Shown: positions 1-9,660, numbered from the stretch's first letter. The stretch is 14,171 bases of DNA from an uncultured Bacilli bacterium (GCA_904501665.1 CAJGBT010000025.1:1-14171); one strand, 5' to 3'. The notes: a model not told the origin generated them from the letters alone. Made by a program: numbers and translations.

Positions 1-100
1 CTGTATTTTTTTAATTATCAGTGCGACCTGTGATGGTCTATGTCATTGTCCCATATCTTCCCCATTTCTGGGCAATTTATCTCAAACACTCTAATATAAA
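1..100. other. GC-richer edge segment, unknown nature (partial gene, mobile-element remnant or RNA)
   Basis: Roughly bases 16-75 are clearly richer in G+C than the surrounding intergenic DNA. They contain two small perfect hairpins, GACC/GGTC (25-28 with 35-38) and CCCA/TGGG (61-64 with 69-72). With TGA read as Trp, both strands are open across it. The minus-strand frame ends in a peptide containing INCPEMGKIWDNDIDHHRSH, followed by TGA and then TAA at 15-17. It uses codons such as TGG, TCG, AGG and CAC that are rare in the genes to the right. This could be the end of a foreign gene or insertion sequence, or a structural RNA. I do not recognise it, and the window edge cuts it. Confidence 0.3.
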
Positions 101-134
101 TAAAAACCCTAGATCATAAAAAGAACCTAGGGTT
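101..134 (-). terminator. Intrinsic terminator of the tRNA cluster
   Basis: An 8-bp perfect stem (AACCCTAG at 105-112 with CTAGGGTT at 127-134, 14-nt loop) is followed on the minus strand by a T-rich run. It sits about 30 nt downstream of tRNA-Leu, the last gene of the minus-strand cluster. On the plus strand no comparable T-run directly follows the stem, so it most likely acts in the minus direction. Confidence 0.8.
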
Positions 135-164
135 AAAATTAATTTATAAAATTTTTATTTTTAA

Positions 165-247
165 TGGTGCACATAAAGAGACTCGAACTCCCACTCCGAA
201 GAACTAGATCCTAAGTCTAGCGCGTCTGCCAATTCCGCCATATGTGC
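165..247 (-). tRNA. tRNA-Leu (anticodon TAG)
   Basis: The minus strand folds as a cloverleaf of 83 nt. The acceptor stem GCACATA/TATGTGC is perfect, CCA is encoded at the 3' end, and the T arm carries GTTCGAG. The anticodon loop around ACTTAGGA gives TAG, which decodes CUN leucine codons. The extra variable-arm bases are as expected of a class II tRNA. It is the last gene of a five-tRNA minus-strand cluster, one base from tRNA-Thr, and is followed by an intrinsic terminator. Confidence 0.95.
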
Positions 248-248
248 A

Positions 249-323
249 TGGTGCCGTCGATAGGAGTTGAACCTACAACCTACTGATTACAAGTCAGTTG
301 CTCTGCCATTGAGCCACGACGGC
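249..323 (-). tRNA. tRNA-Thr (anticodon TGT)
   Basis: This is a 75-nt cloverleaf on the minus strand. It has the acceptor stem GCCGTCG/CGACGGC, an encoded CCA, and the T-loop GTTCAAC. The anticodon stem ACTGA/TCAGT encloses CTTGTAA, giving anticodon TGT for ACN threonine codons. It lies one base from each neighbouring tRNA, so all are probably cut from one precursor. Confidence 0.95.
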
Positions 324-324
324 G

Positions 325-400
325 TGGTGGAGTGTGAGGGGCTCGAACCCCCGACCCTATGCTTGTAAGGCATATGCTCTCCCAGCTGAGCTAACACTCC
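325..400 (-). tRNA. tRNA-Val (anticodon TAC)
   Basis: This is a 76-nt cloverleaf on the minus strand with acceptor stem GGAGTGT/ACACTCC, encoded CCA and T-loop GTTCGAG. The anticodon stem TATGC/GCATA encloses CTTACAA, giving anticodon TAC (GUN valine codons). It lies 45 nt downstream of tRNA-Glu; this is the only sizeable spacer within the cluster. Confidence 0.95.
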
Positions 401-445
401 TCAGATGACATAACTAACTTGTATGTTATGCCTAAATAAATAAAA

Positions 446-522
446 TGGTGACCTGTACGGGATTCAAACCCGTGAATGCACGCGTGAAAGGCGTGTGTGT
501 TGAGTCACTTCACCAACAGGCC
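446..522 (-). tRNA. tRNA-Glu (anticodon TTC)
   Basis: This is a 77-nt cloverleaf on the minus strand, with acceptor stem GGCCTGT/ACAGGTC (one G-U pair), encoded CCA and T-loop GTTTGAATC. The anticodon stem CACGC/GCGTG encloses CTTTCAC, giving anticodon TTC. It is four bases from tRNA-Asn. A short plus-strand open frame across this gene is a shadow. Confidence 0.95.
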
Positions 523-526
523 ATAA

Positions 527-601
527 TGGCGGCCACAGTAGGGATTGAACCTACGACCAACCGGTTAACAGCCGGTTGCTCTACCGCTGAGCTATGTGGC
601 C
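527..601 (-). tRNA. tRNA-Asn (anticodon GTT)
   Basis: This is a 75-nt cloverleaf on the minus strand with acceptor stem GGCCACA/TGTGGCC, encoded CCA after a G discriminator, and T-loop GTTCAATC. The anticodon stem ACCGG/CCGGT encloses CTGTTAA, giving GTT. It is the promoter-proximal gene of the cluster. Confidence 0.95.
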
Positions 602-622
602 ATTTGCATAAAATGCATATAA

Positions 623-652
623 ATTATATTAAAAAAAAATAAAATTTAACAA
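623..652 (-). promoter_or_regulatory. Promoter of the tRNA cluster
   Basis: On the minus strand TTGTTA (647-652) and TATAAT (623-628) are separated by 18 bp. Transcription would start about 15 nt before tRNA-Asn, a usual distance for a tRNA operon. Confidence 0.65.
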
Positions 653-670
653 TCTATAAATAAAATAATT

Positions 671-722
671 TAATACTTTTTAGTTAAAAACACTTAATTT
701 TTACCTACTTTTAAAGTATTAT
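671..722 (+). promoter_or_regulatory. alaS upstream region: likely promoter inside an inverted repeat
   Basis: A TATTAT -10 element (717-722) has a weak TTAATT -35 (694-699) at 17 bp. A perfect 9-bp inverted repeat, TAATACTTT (671-679) with AAAGTATTA (713-721), spans the same DNA, and its right arm overlaps the -10. No Shine-Dalgarno site precedes the alaS ATG. No T-box signature is visible. Confidence 0.4.
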
Positions 723-740
723 TAAATAAAATAAAGTAAT

Positions 741-3425
741 ATGAATAAGTTAACAACTAATGAAATTAGAAAAATATGACTAGAATATTTTAAAGAAAAT
801 GACCATTTGATAGTAGAGTCACAATCTTTGATACCTATTAATGATAACTCTCTTTTATGAATTAATTCAGGAGTGGCAACTTTAAAAAAATATTTTAGTG
901 GTAAAGAAAATCCACCTTATAAAAATTTGACTAACTCACAAAAATGCATTCGGACTAATGACATTTACAATGTAGGAAAAACAAGTAGACATCATACTTT
1001 TTTTGAAATGCTAGGTAATTTTTCTATAGGTGGGTATTTTAAAGAGAGAGCAATTGAATTAGCTTTCAACCTATTGACTAAACGCTTTAAATTACCATTG
1101 AATAAATTATTTATTACTGTTTTCAATGAAGATGAAATCACTTATAAAAAATGATTAGAATTAGGAATTGATAAAACTCATATTATTAAATGTAATAAAG
1201 ATCGTAACTTCTGAGATATCGGTTCTGGTCCTTGTGGACCATGTACTGAAATTTATTTTGATCGTGGTGAAAAATATGACCCACAAAAACAAGGAGTTAA
1301 ATTATTTAATCAAGATATTGAAAATGATAGATATATAGAAATTTGAAATATAGTTTTTAGTGAATTCAATAATGATGGAAAAAATCATTACACACCACTT
1401 GCTAGAAAGAATATTGATACTGGTGCTGGACTTGAAAGATTAGCATGTATCTTACAAGATGTACCTACAAACTTTGATACTGATTCATTTCAAATTATTA
1501 TTGAAGAAATTCAAAAAGAAACACAATTTAAATATAATGTTAATGAATATTTTTCAAATGATGAAAAGCAAAAAAATATTAATAGCTCTTTTAAAGTAAT
1601 AGCTGATCATATGCGTGCAGTTACTTTTGCATTAGCTGATGGAGCAGTCCCTTCTAATAAAGAACGTGGCTATATTATTCGTCGCCTTATTAGACGAATA
1701 ATTGTTATGTTTTATAAATTAAAAATCCAACAAAATATTTTTGCCAATTTAATTAATTCTGTAAATAAATCAATGGTTGATTTTTATCCATATTTATTAG
1801 ATAAAAAAGATAGAAGTATTAATATCTTAAATAAAGAATATGAAATTTTTAAAAAAACACTAGACCAAGGATTAAAGTTATTCAATGAAAAGATTGCAAA
1901 AAAGAAACTAGATAAACAAACAATTTTTAAATTAGTAGAAACATATGGTTTTCCAATTGAAATTATTGAAGAATTAGCAAATGAACATAATGTTAAATTA
2001 GATATTGATGGTTTTAACGAATTATTTAGAGAACACCAAATGATTTCGAATGCTAATGCTAATATTAAAACCATGACTGAACAAAATCCTGTATTAGTTA
2101 ATTTAAAGGTTGAATCTAATTTTCTTTATGATAAATATCAACTTGAAGCAAAAGTGATTAAATTATTTGATGAACACTTTAATGAAGTTGATTGTTTAAA
2201 ACAAGAAGATGGTTGAGTTGTATTTGATCAAACTTGTTTTTATGCTACTAGTGGTGGTCAATTAAATGATGTTGGATTAATTAATAATGAATTTGAAGTT
2301 GATAATGTAATCAAGGGGCCTAATTTACAACATATTCATCATTTAAAAAATGCTCAATTAAAACTTAATAATAAATATCTTTTAACCATTGATGAACATC
2401 GACGTAATTTATTAATGAAAAATCACTCAGTTGAACATTTAATTCATGCAGTTCTTTCAAAAAAAATTGATCCATCAATTAAACAAGAAGGAGCTTTTAA
2501 ATCGCCACAAAAAGTGACATTTGATTTTCAATATCATAAAAAACTAGATGATAATCAAATTAATTTAATAGAAGAAGAGATTAATAAAATTATAGCTAAA
2601 CAAATAAAGGTGGATGTTTTAAATCTAACTTTAGAACAAGCACAAGCAATGGGCGCAAAGGCTTATTTTGAAGATGTTTATAAAAAAATAAAAGGTACTT
2701 TAAGAGTAATCAAAATAGGAAATGAAAGTTGTGAACTTTGTGGTGGGACACATGTACATAATACAAAAGATATCGAGGCATTTAAGATCATTAGCATTTC
2801 CCCTCGTGGTGCAGGTAGTTGAAGAATTGAAGCTATCACATCTTTTGAAACTATTAATGATTATATGAAAGTGCAAAAGCAAAGTATTAAAGAAGAGTTA
2901 GATTTATTAAAAAATGAATATAAAAAATGAACAATTAAATCATTGGAATTTGAGAAAAAAATAAATGATTTTATGTTTGATGAAAAAAATAACCGAAATA
3001 ATATATCAACTTTAAATCAAATTAAAGAATTATTTAAAGAAATTAAAATTCAGAATGAAAAAAATAATGCCCAAAATGAAGTGGTATTAATAAAACAACA
3101 TTTTTTAGCTAATCTAAAAAATCCTTTTGTGATCTGTGAGTTTGTTAATTTAAAAAATAAAAATATTTTTAATGCCTTAAGTGAAATGATTAATGAACAT
3201 CAAGAAAATGTTTTTATATGTCTAAATTATATTGACAATAAAACTCAATATTTAATAGCTACTAATGAAAAAAATAGTAAAAATTATAATTTGAATAAAT
3301 TAATAAAAATAATTAATAATAATTTTGATGGTAAAGGTGGTGGAAAACCAAATTTTGTTCAAGGGGGAACTAATAAACAAATCAAAATTGAAGACATTAA
3401 AAACTTAGTTAAAGATATTGCTTAA
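741..3425 (+). CDS. alaS: Alanyl-tRNA synthetase
   Basis: This cytoplasmic enzyme charges tRNA-Ala with alanine and hydrolyses mischarged Ser- or Gly-tRNA-Ala. The frame is 894 codons with several TGA-Trp codons, close to the usual 850-900 residues, so it looks complete. The class II catalytic core is at the N-terminus (KCIRTNDI, RHHTFFEMLGNFSIG, GSGPCGPCTEIYFDRG, NIDTGAGLERL). The editing domain has its four zinc ligands, HxxxH (His562, His566) and CxxxH (Cys667, His671, in CELCGGTHVH). The C-terminal DHHA1 region ends with a Gly-rich GKGGGKPNFVQGG stretch (from about residue 864). The ATG at 741 is chosen because it gives the standard N-terminus of the family; it has no Shine-Dalgarno site. 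The Cys-rich gene follows after 18 nt and is probably cotranscribed. The identification is secure. Confidence 0.97.
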
Positions 3426-3443
3426 TGAAAGGAGATTAATATC

Positions 3444-3566
3444 ATGAAAAAAAATAAATGTCATTGTGGTTGTAAAAATTGTCAATGTGATGAAAATTGT
3501 AGTTGTGGAGTAGACCATAAATGTGATTGTGGTTGTGAGTGTGACTGCACTAAAAACAAAAAATAG
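3444..3566 (+). CDS. 40-residue Cys-rich, metallothionein-like protein
   Basis: A strong ribosome-binding site (AAAGGAG, 3428-3434) lies 9 nt before this ATG. The 40-residue product has 12 Cys and 2 His, mostly as CxC pairs (CHCGC, CQC, CSC, CDCGCECDC) spaced by Lys, Asp, Asn and Gly. It has no signal peptide or hydrophobic stretch, so it should be cytoplasmic. Such density of CxC pairs is typical of small metal-thiolate proteins; binding of zinc, copper or another soft metal is inferred, not shown. It begins 18 nt after the alaS stop, presumably on the same transcript, and alaS editing needs zinc, which may or may not be coincidence. Its stop is 3 nt from the end of convergent rny. The good ribosome site and clean start and stop make chance unlikely. 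I cannot assign a known family. Confidence 0.8.
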   Translation: MKKNKCHCGCKNCQCDENCSCGVDHKCDCGCECDCTKNKK

Positions 3567-3569
3567 AGT

Positions 3570-4946
3570 TTATTCTAAATTATTAGATGTTTCAAATTCA
3601 AATCTATTTTCTTTGATGATAACTACTTTTATTTTATATTTCCTAACGATTGGATTATTTTCAATTGCTTTTTTGATTTTATAAGCAAGGATTTCTAAAT
3701 CTGAATTATGTTTTAATTTAGTTGGACTAGCAATTACTCGCAAATTTCTACCAGATCTAATAGCAAAACAACTATTAACTTCATCAAATTGATTGATAAT
3801 GTTTTCTAATTCCTGAACTCTTTCAAAGTATTCACTAAAGGAATTAATTCTAGCACCTGGTCTAGAGGCTGAAATTGAATCAGCTAATTTTGTTATTTGA
3901 CTATATATATTATTAGCTACAACTTCATCATGATGTGAGTGAATTGCATTTATTATATAATCTTCTAATCCTAAATTTTTAGCTATTTCTACTCCCAAAT
4001 CGACATGATTCATATCTAACTCATAATCCATAGATTTACCTATATCATGTAAAAGAGCAGCTTTAGCTGCTTTGATTTTATCAAGATTAAGTGCTTCTGC
4101 AATTGCAGCAGCAATCTTAGCGCATTCAATTATATGATTTAGTGCATTTTGGCCATAACTTGAACGGTATTTCATACGACCTAAATAGTTATAAATTTCA
4201 TCGTTTTGAAATGTAAAATTTAATTCTTGTAAAATAACGTCTTTTGCATATTTAAAGTTCTCTTTATTAAATTTTTCAGTTTCTTCTTGGAAAATAGACT
4301 CAATTTTTGAAAATTCAATTGATTTAGATGTAAATATCTTTTTTAAAGTTCTTAAGGTTAGTTCTCTTCTGATAGGATTAGGAGAAGAAATAGTGATAAT
4401 GTTGCTATCTTTTTCAATAATTAGATCAACTCCTGCAATATTTTCAAGATTCTTTTTATTTCTTCCTTCTTTACCTATAATTTTAGCTTTAATAGAATCA
4501 TCAGGGATTTCAATATTAGTAGTTGTTTTATCTTGGATTATTGGTTTTGAAATCCTTTCCATTGTTTCAATCAAGATTTCTGCTGCTTTTTCATTAGCTG
4601 TTTCTCATGTAGTATCTATATACTCTTTAACTTCTTTATTAACTTGAGGGATGATCTCATCATATATAGAAGCTTTATATTCATTTTCAATTTGTTGTTC
4701 ATCCAATTTAGATGATTGTTTTAATTTATTTTGATAATTTGAAATTTCTTTTTGATATTGTTCCTTTAAAGCACTTAATTTTGCTAAATCATTATTTAAT
4801 TTTTCTTTATTTAATTCGTTTTTTTGGACATCACTTTTTTTGCTTTTTTTAACAAATAAAATTATTGCTATTATTATTAAAAAAACAATAATAAGCAAAA
4901 TAACACCTAATACAATAGCTGTAATAATAAATATTTTTAAGTCCAT
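3570..4946 (-). CDS. rny: Ribonuclease Y, membrane-anchored endoribonuclease
   Basis: RNase Y starts bulk mRNA decay in Firmicutes and mollicutes by endonucleolytic cleavage at the inner face of the membrane. The frame is 458 residues and includes one TGA-Trp (residue 114), which would split it in the standard code. Domains in order: a single N-terminal membrane span (about residues 4-30), a Lys/Gln/Glu-rich coiled coil (about 35-125), a KH RNA-binding domain with GKEGRN (158-163), and an HD domain with the metal-binding HDIGK (His300-Asp301). The family is usually near 520 residues; the shortening appears to be in the coiled coil. It has its own promoter, which overlaps the 3' end of the gene upstream. 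It converges on the Cys-rich gene with no clear terminator between them. Confidence 0.95.
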
Positions 4947-4958
4947 GTTAAATCTAGT

Positions 4959-4976
4959 AATCTAAATTTTTAGATT
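4959..4976 (-). promoter_or_regulatory. Leader hairpin of rny
   Basis: A perfect 7-bp inverted repeat (4959-4965 with 4970-4976, 4-nt loop) of A/T-rich sequence lies between the rny promoter and its ATG. The start has no Shine-Dalgarno site. The hairpin is short and weak. It may affect translation or mRNA stability, or be chance in AT-rich DNA. Confidence 0.25.
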
Positions 4977-5015
4977 TATTTATATAGAAACCATTGTAAA
5001 TACTTGTGTGTAGAT

Positions 5016-5044
5016 ATTATACACATTTTAAATTAATTTAACAA
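5016..5044 (-). promoter_or_regulatory. Promoter of rny
   Basis: On the minus strand TTGTTA (5039-5044) and a perfect TATAAT (5016-5021) are separated by 17 bp. The -35 overlaps the last codons of the 242-aa gene. Transcription would start near 5009, giving a leader of about 60 nt. The hexamers and spacing match the tRNA-cluster promoter, including the same TTGTTA -35. Confidence 0.65.
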
Positions 5045-5761
5045 ACTAATTGAAAGCAATTTTGAATAATAAAAATCAGGAGAATTAATAATTTCATTAA
5101 TAAATGGTCTTGCAAAATTAAAAATTGTTTTAAAATCTAAATCTTGATTAAATATCGCTTTTTTAGCTTGTTCTTCTAAAAGCATTAAAAATCTTGAGTA
5201 TTTTTTCCGATATGGCTTTATTTCTTTAATACTAGCTTTGATATTTTTATATTCTTTTTTTAAAGCCTTATAACGTTGTTCAAAAAGTTGATTATCTCCT
5301 TCTAAAAAATAAGGATTTCTAAAATATAAAACATGATCTTTTGCTGTTTTTAAATTATCTTTATTTACCATTTGGTCTTTTAATTCTTCTTTTATTTTTT
5401 TAACTAATTTTTCATCATTAATTCTTTTAGATAATTCAAAATCATTGAGTTCAACTTCATTTTGAATATTTATCATTTCTTGGTATTTAGCATTTAGTTC
5501 TTTAAGAATATTATGATATTGTTCAGGAATAACACCTTTGCATTTTAAAAAAGCATTTAGTTGTTTTTTTCTTTCTAACATCATATCTAATCTTTCTAAA
5601 TTAGATAAAGTCATATCATAATTGATAACATATTGAATAATTTTATATCAATTGTCATAACTTAATGTATCAAATTTAATGATTGGTTTCTCATCAAATT
5701 CATTAATAGCCTTTGTATTATTTAGTTTTTTAGTTTTGTTACTTAAAATAGTTGTTTTCAT
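5033..5761 (-). CDS. Hypothetical charged helical protein, 242 aa, last gene of the helicase operon
   Basis: I do not recognise this protein. With TGA as Trp (Trp43) the frame runs back past an internal Met to an ATG at 5761, giving 242 residues; starting at the internal Met would lose 49 residues of open frame. There is no signal peptide or membrane span. The middle is Lys/Glu-rich and probably helical or coiled (for example around residues 50-130 and 160-205), and the C-terminus is more hydrophobic and aromatic. It begins 21 nt after the helicase stop with no visible Shine-Dalgarno site, so it is probably expressed by coupling to the helicase mRNA. Its position suggests a partner of the helicase, but nothing in the sequence shows a catalytic motif. 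Confidence 0.8.
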
Positions 5762-5782
5762 AATATAAAAACTTAAATATTA

Positions 5783-8700
5783 TTATCTTCTTGTCATTGT
5801 ACGACGACCATCATTGTTAGTATCATTTGATGAATTGTTTGTAAATTCTTGTTGTTGATCTTCAAGCATTGTTTCATCATCATTAATTTTTAAATCAACT
5901 TCAACACTAGAATGATTATTATCAAAAATATCTTGCATTTCATTATCAACCATATTAGAATACTTCTTCTCTGTTGTTTCCTCAGCAACTAATAATTTTT
6001 GAATAAAGTTATTAATCTTGTTTTTATAATTTGGATCAGTTTGTCATGAAAGTTCACTTAAATCTAAAACTTTTCATTTTCGATTTCTAAAGAATAATTT
6101 TCGATAAACATATTCTTCTCTAAATTTACCAGCTGATTTTCAATCCCCTCTTTGTGTAAAGATAGCTGCAACTGGTGTTACATTTTTATAAATGGCAAAG
6201 TTGACAAAAAAAGTACCTTGCATTTGGTTATAAACAATATTGTATTCACTAGATAATTGCGATTTTATGAAGTTGTAAATTTCACGATGAACTCGATTTA
6301 CAAAGTTTGGTGTTACTGTTGAATTAATTTGCTTATTAGCACAAGCATATGAAATATTAGAAGCTCATCTAATTCAAGAAGTAAATACTCTTGGACCTTT
6401 AGCAGTTGAAGAAGTACCACGATATTGATTAGCATCTTCTGATTGGAATAATTCCATACGGTCTTTAGCTCTAGTAATTGCAACATTAATCCGATTTGGT
6501 CCATCAGGTTGTGTTGTTAAAGAACCATAATTTGAAACAGTTCTATCATAACCAATTGAGAATAATATGATATCTCTTTCATCACCTTGTACATTTTCAA
6601 TGTTTTGAACAAAAATACCTATATGAGAACCATCATCAGATTTTCTTTCCATTCATTCCTTAATACGTGGAGAAGACGATTTTAATAATCTTTCTTGAAT
6701 CAATGCTTGCTGTGTAGCATTAAATGTAATTACACCTAATGATTTTTCATAATCATCTGTTTGTGATAATTCAATAATTCTTTGATAAATTGCATTACAT
6801 TCTTCTAAGTTAGATGAATTTTTTCAAACACCATTAACTCTATGAATTAATACAGGGTTTTGAAAAGGCACACATTTAGAAACTAATTTTAGTTGTTTTT
6901 CATAAAACACTTGGTTAGAAAAATCAATTAGTTCTGAGAATGTTGAACGATAATGATAATTTAACATAACAATAGTACTAGCTCTTGTTTCATAATATTG
7001 CATAATTGAACTTGCTTTAACAGCATCAGCTAAATCTTGAGCATATTTTGAGTTTGTTGCTACTGATGTTTTAATTTCAACTTTTTGCTTAAATACAGAA
7101 GTTGGTTGTAACTGTTTAGTATCACCTGTAATAATATATTTTTTGCCACGATACATACTAGGCAGCGCTTTTTCTAGTTCCACTTGACTAGCTTCATCAC
7201 AAACAAAATAATCATAAATATTATGCTCAGCAGGTATTAAAGATGAAACATCATTAACTGAACAAATATGAATTGGGAACAAATTACATAATAGTTGATA
7301 ATTATTTTTAATAATAGCACTAGTTGGCTTAGGATTATATGCTGAACGTTGACGCATAATAGTAGCAAATTCATTTCCATATTTTTTAACTGTACTAATA
7401 AATCTCAAGAAAATAAAACGATTCAATAATTGTTTTGTTTCATATATTGATTCTTCAACTCGATCTAAATAAATATCTGTTTTTTCTTCTATCTTAGATT
7501 CTTTATTATTAAATTCATTTAAATAACCTTTAATGTCTGGATTAATGAAAATATATCATGAAGCAAACAATCTTAAATCTGGTGTGACTTCATATTTTGA
7601 GTTTACTTCAGAAACTACATTGTAATAAGATTCAACTATGCTAACTAATGAATTTAGGTCACTATTATTGCATGCATCTAATCATGCTTTTTGTTTTGAT
7701 GTTAAATCTGAAGTATCTGCAGATTCATCACCAATTAAAGGTACAATTTTTTCATATTCATCATATTCAATTGCTTGATTATCAATAATATATGCAGCTA
7801 CTATCAAGCGTTTATCATATCCTTGGTAGTATGCTAAAAAATCACATAATTGTTGAATATAACCTAAATTAACTTGTAAATTAGGATTTAAAGCATTAGC
7901 AAATTCACTAAATCTTCTTAATAAATCGGTTGCTGAAGAAGATGAACTAGAATCATCTCAATAATTTTGAACAAAATTTAAAATGTCATCACGTGTGTTG
8001 ATATTGTTTTGTTGTAAAATTGCAACATCAGCAGGATCAGCCATTCCAATTAAATCTTTGATTGAGTAATCTTTTGATCCATAATTAACTCTTGTTTGAT
8101 AAAGTTTTTGTGAAATTTTAAAATCTTCATAAATATCTTCAAATAATTTTTCAGATGTTGCTCTATTCACTACTTCATCAATTGCATCATCTTCCATTTG
8201 AGCACGAATTTGAATGAAACGACGATATAATTTATCAAATTGTGCATAGAAGTATTCTGCTTCTTTTCGCTTTGTAACTAAATGACAAGCAATTGGAGAA
8301 TAATCACCTAAACGATTGACGATAACATCAAGTGCTGTTTTTTTAGAAGAAACAACTAATGCTGTTTTATTGTTTAATACTATATTTACTAATACATTAC
8401 AAATTGTTTCTGACTTACCTGTGCCTGGAGGACCTTGAATTAAAGTATTACCAGCTAATGAACGACCAACACAAAGTTGTTGGATAATATCGATAAATGA
8501 GAATAAATAGATATCATTTGTCCTAAAATCATCAACAAATTTTTTATAATTAAACATCAAATTAGTTCTTGGTTCTAATAGTTCAGCTAATCCCTTAGAG
8601 TCTTTTTGTAAAATGTGATTAAAATCTCAAAAGATATCATTATTATAAATATCATACAATCCAATTGTAATATTTGGAGTTAGAAAAGATGAGACTGGAC

Positions 8701-9655
8701 TATTAGAAAAAGAATTTAATAATTGTTGTTTATTCAAAAATTGACAACGATCAAATGGTGTTGACATTGGCACAAGGTCAAAAACAATTCCAATGTTGGC
8801 ATAACTTTTTAATAATTTTTCTAGATTGACTTCTTCAGTTGGACCAAAAACCATTGTTTCAAATAACATTTTTTTCTTGATTGACACAATTGTTGCAATT
8901 GATGGGTTTATATCAAAAGAACGTCCTTTTAATGTAATAGTAATATCATCAATTGAGGTATATTGAATTTTAGCAGGAGCAAAAAATAATGGTGCGTTAA
9001 ATGCAGTATAAGTTTCTTTATTTTTTCAATAACCACGAATATTTGGAAAACCAATTTTTAAACATCAATCACCACTATCTGCTTCTTCTAATTCAGCTTG
9101 TTTTTGTAATTTTGTAAAAATAGTATCTCAATTAGTACAATCTACTTCACCTTTAGCAGCATTAGGATCTTTAATAATATTTCCAAATTCATCATAAGAA
9201 TAAGAATTACTTTTATCAGGTGTTCATCTTGGATTTTCTAATTGTAATAAATTAACTTTAATTTCTACATCACCAAGATTTAAAGCTTGCAATAATTCAA
9301 TTGGAGTGTGATAGGGAGTAAATTTATAGATAATTTCCACAAAATCAATTGAAAATAGATTTTCTTGCGAAATATGAAAGGCAGATGATGCATCACTAGA
9401 ATCAATTAATTTTTGTTTAATAATTTCTAATTCAACATCAACCTTTTCAATCTTATTATTTTCTTCTGCATTAGTATTGGTAGTAGTGTCAGTAGCAACA
9501 TAAGACTGATCAACTTGATTATAATTATAGTCTTGTTGTTGATAATATGCTTGACCTTGTTGATCATAAGTATCATATTGACCTTGTGAACCATTTGCCT
9601 GTGCTTCATATTCTTGATTATAATTATTTTGATTGTTTTGATTGTTGTCTGCCAT
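5783..9655 (-). CDS. Large SF1 (DNA2/NAM7-like) helicase with Q/N/Y-rich N-terminus and degenerate nuclease-like C-terminus
   Basis: One 1290-residue frame in code 4; the standard code breaks it into at least five pieces. Residues 1-67 are almost wholly Gln, Asn, Tyr, Asp, Ala, Gly and Thr with no Lys or Arg. The helicase core follows: Walker A GPPGTGKS (408-415), Walker B/motif II DEAS (820-823), motif III GDTKQLQP (844-851), motif IV LNYHYRS (898-904), motif V VQGDERD (1022-1028) and motif VI NRINVAITRAK (1054-1064). About 400 residues, largely helical, separate motifs I and II. Residues 1120-1204 resemble the PD-(D/E)xK domain often fused to such helicases, but the expected catalytic positions read Asn1152 and Phe1166-Thr-Gln1168. 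Family members act on DNA or RNA; which one here is unknown. The start is set by AGGAGA 5 nt upstream. It is the fourth gene of the operon. Confidence 0.93.
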
Positions 9656-9660
9656 AAAAT

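Noticed and set aside
445..642. 65-residue plus-strand ORF
   Set aside because: It runs antisense through tRNA-Glu and tRNA-Asn and is a shadow of those genes.
602..740. T-box leader controlling alaS
   Set aside because: No T-box bulge sequence (GGTGG type) or terminator is present between the tRNA cluster and alaS.
1784..2074. Minus-strand 96-residue ORF inside alaS
   Set aside because: It lies wholly within a well-supported gene, with no ribosome site or promoter.
741..3425. Broken alaS fragments
   Set aside because: The same explanation applies: all pieces share one frame and the breaks are TGA-Trp codons.
5783..9655. A series of short ORFs that looks like a decayed helicase pseudogene
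   Set aside because: All fragments are in one frame and are separated only by TGA; with code 4 they make one intact protein with all helicase motifs in order.
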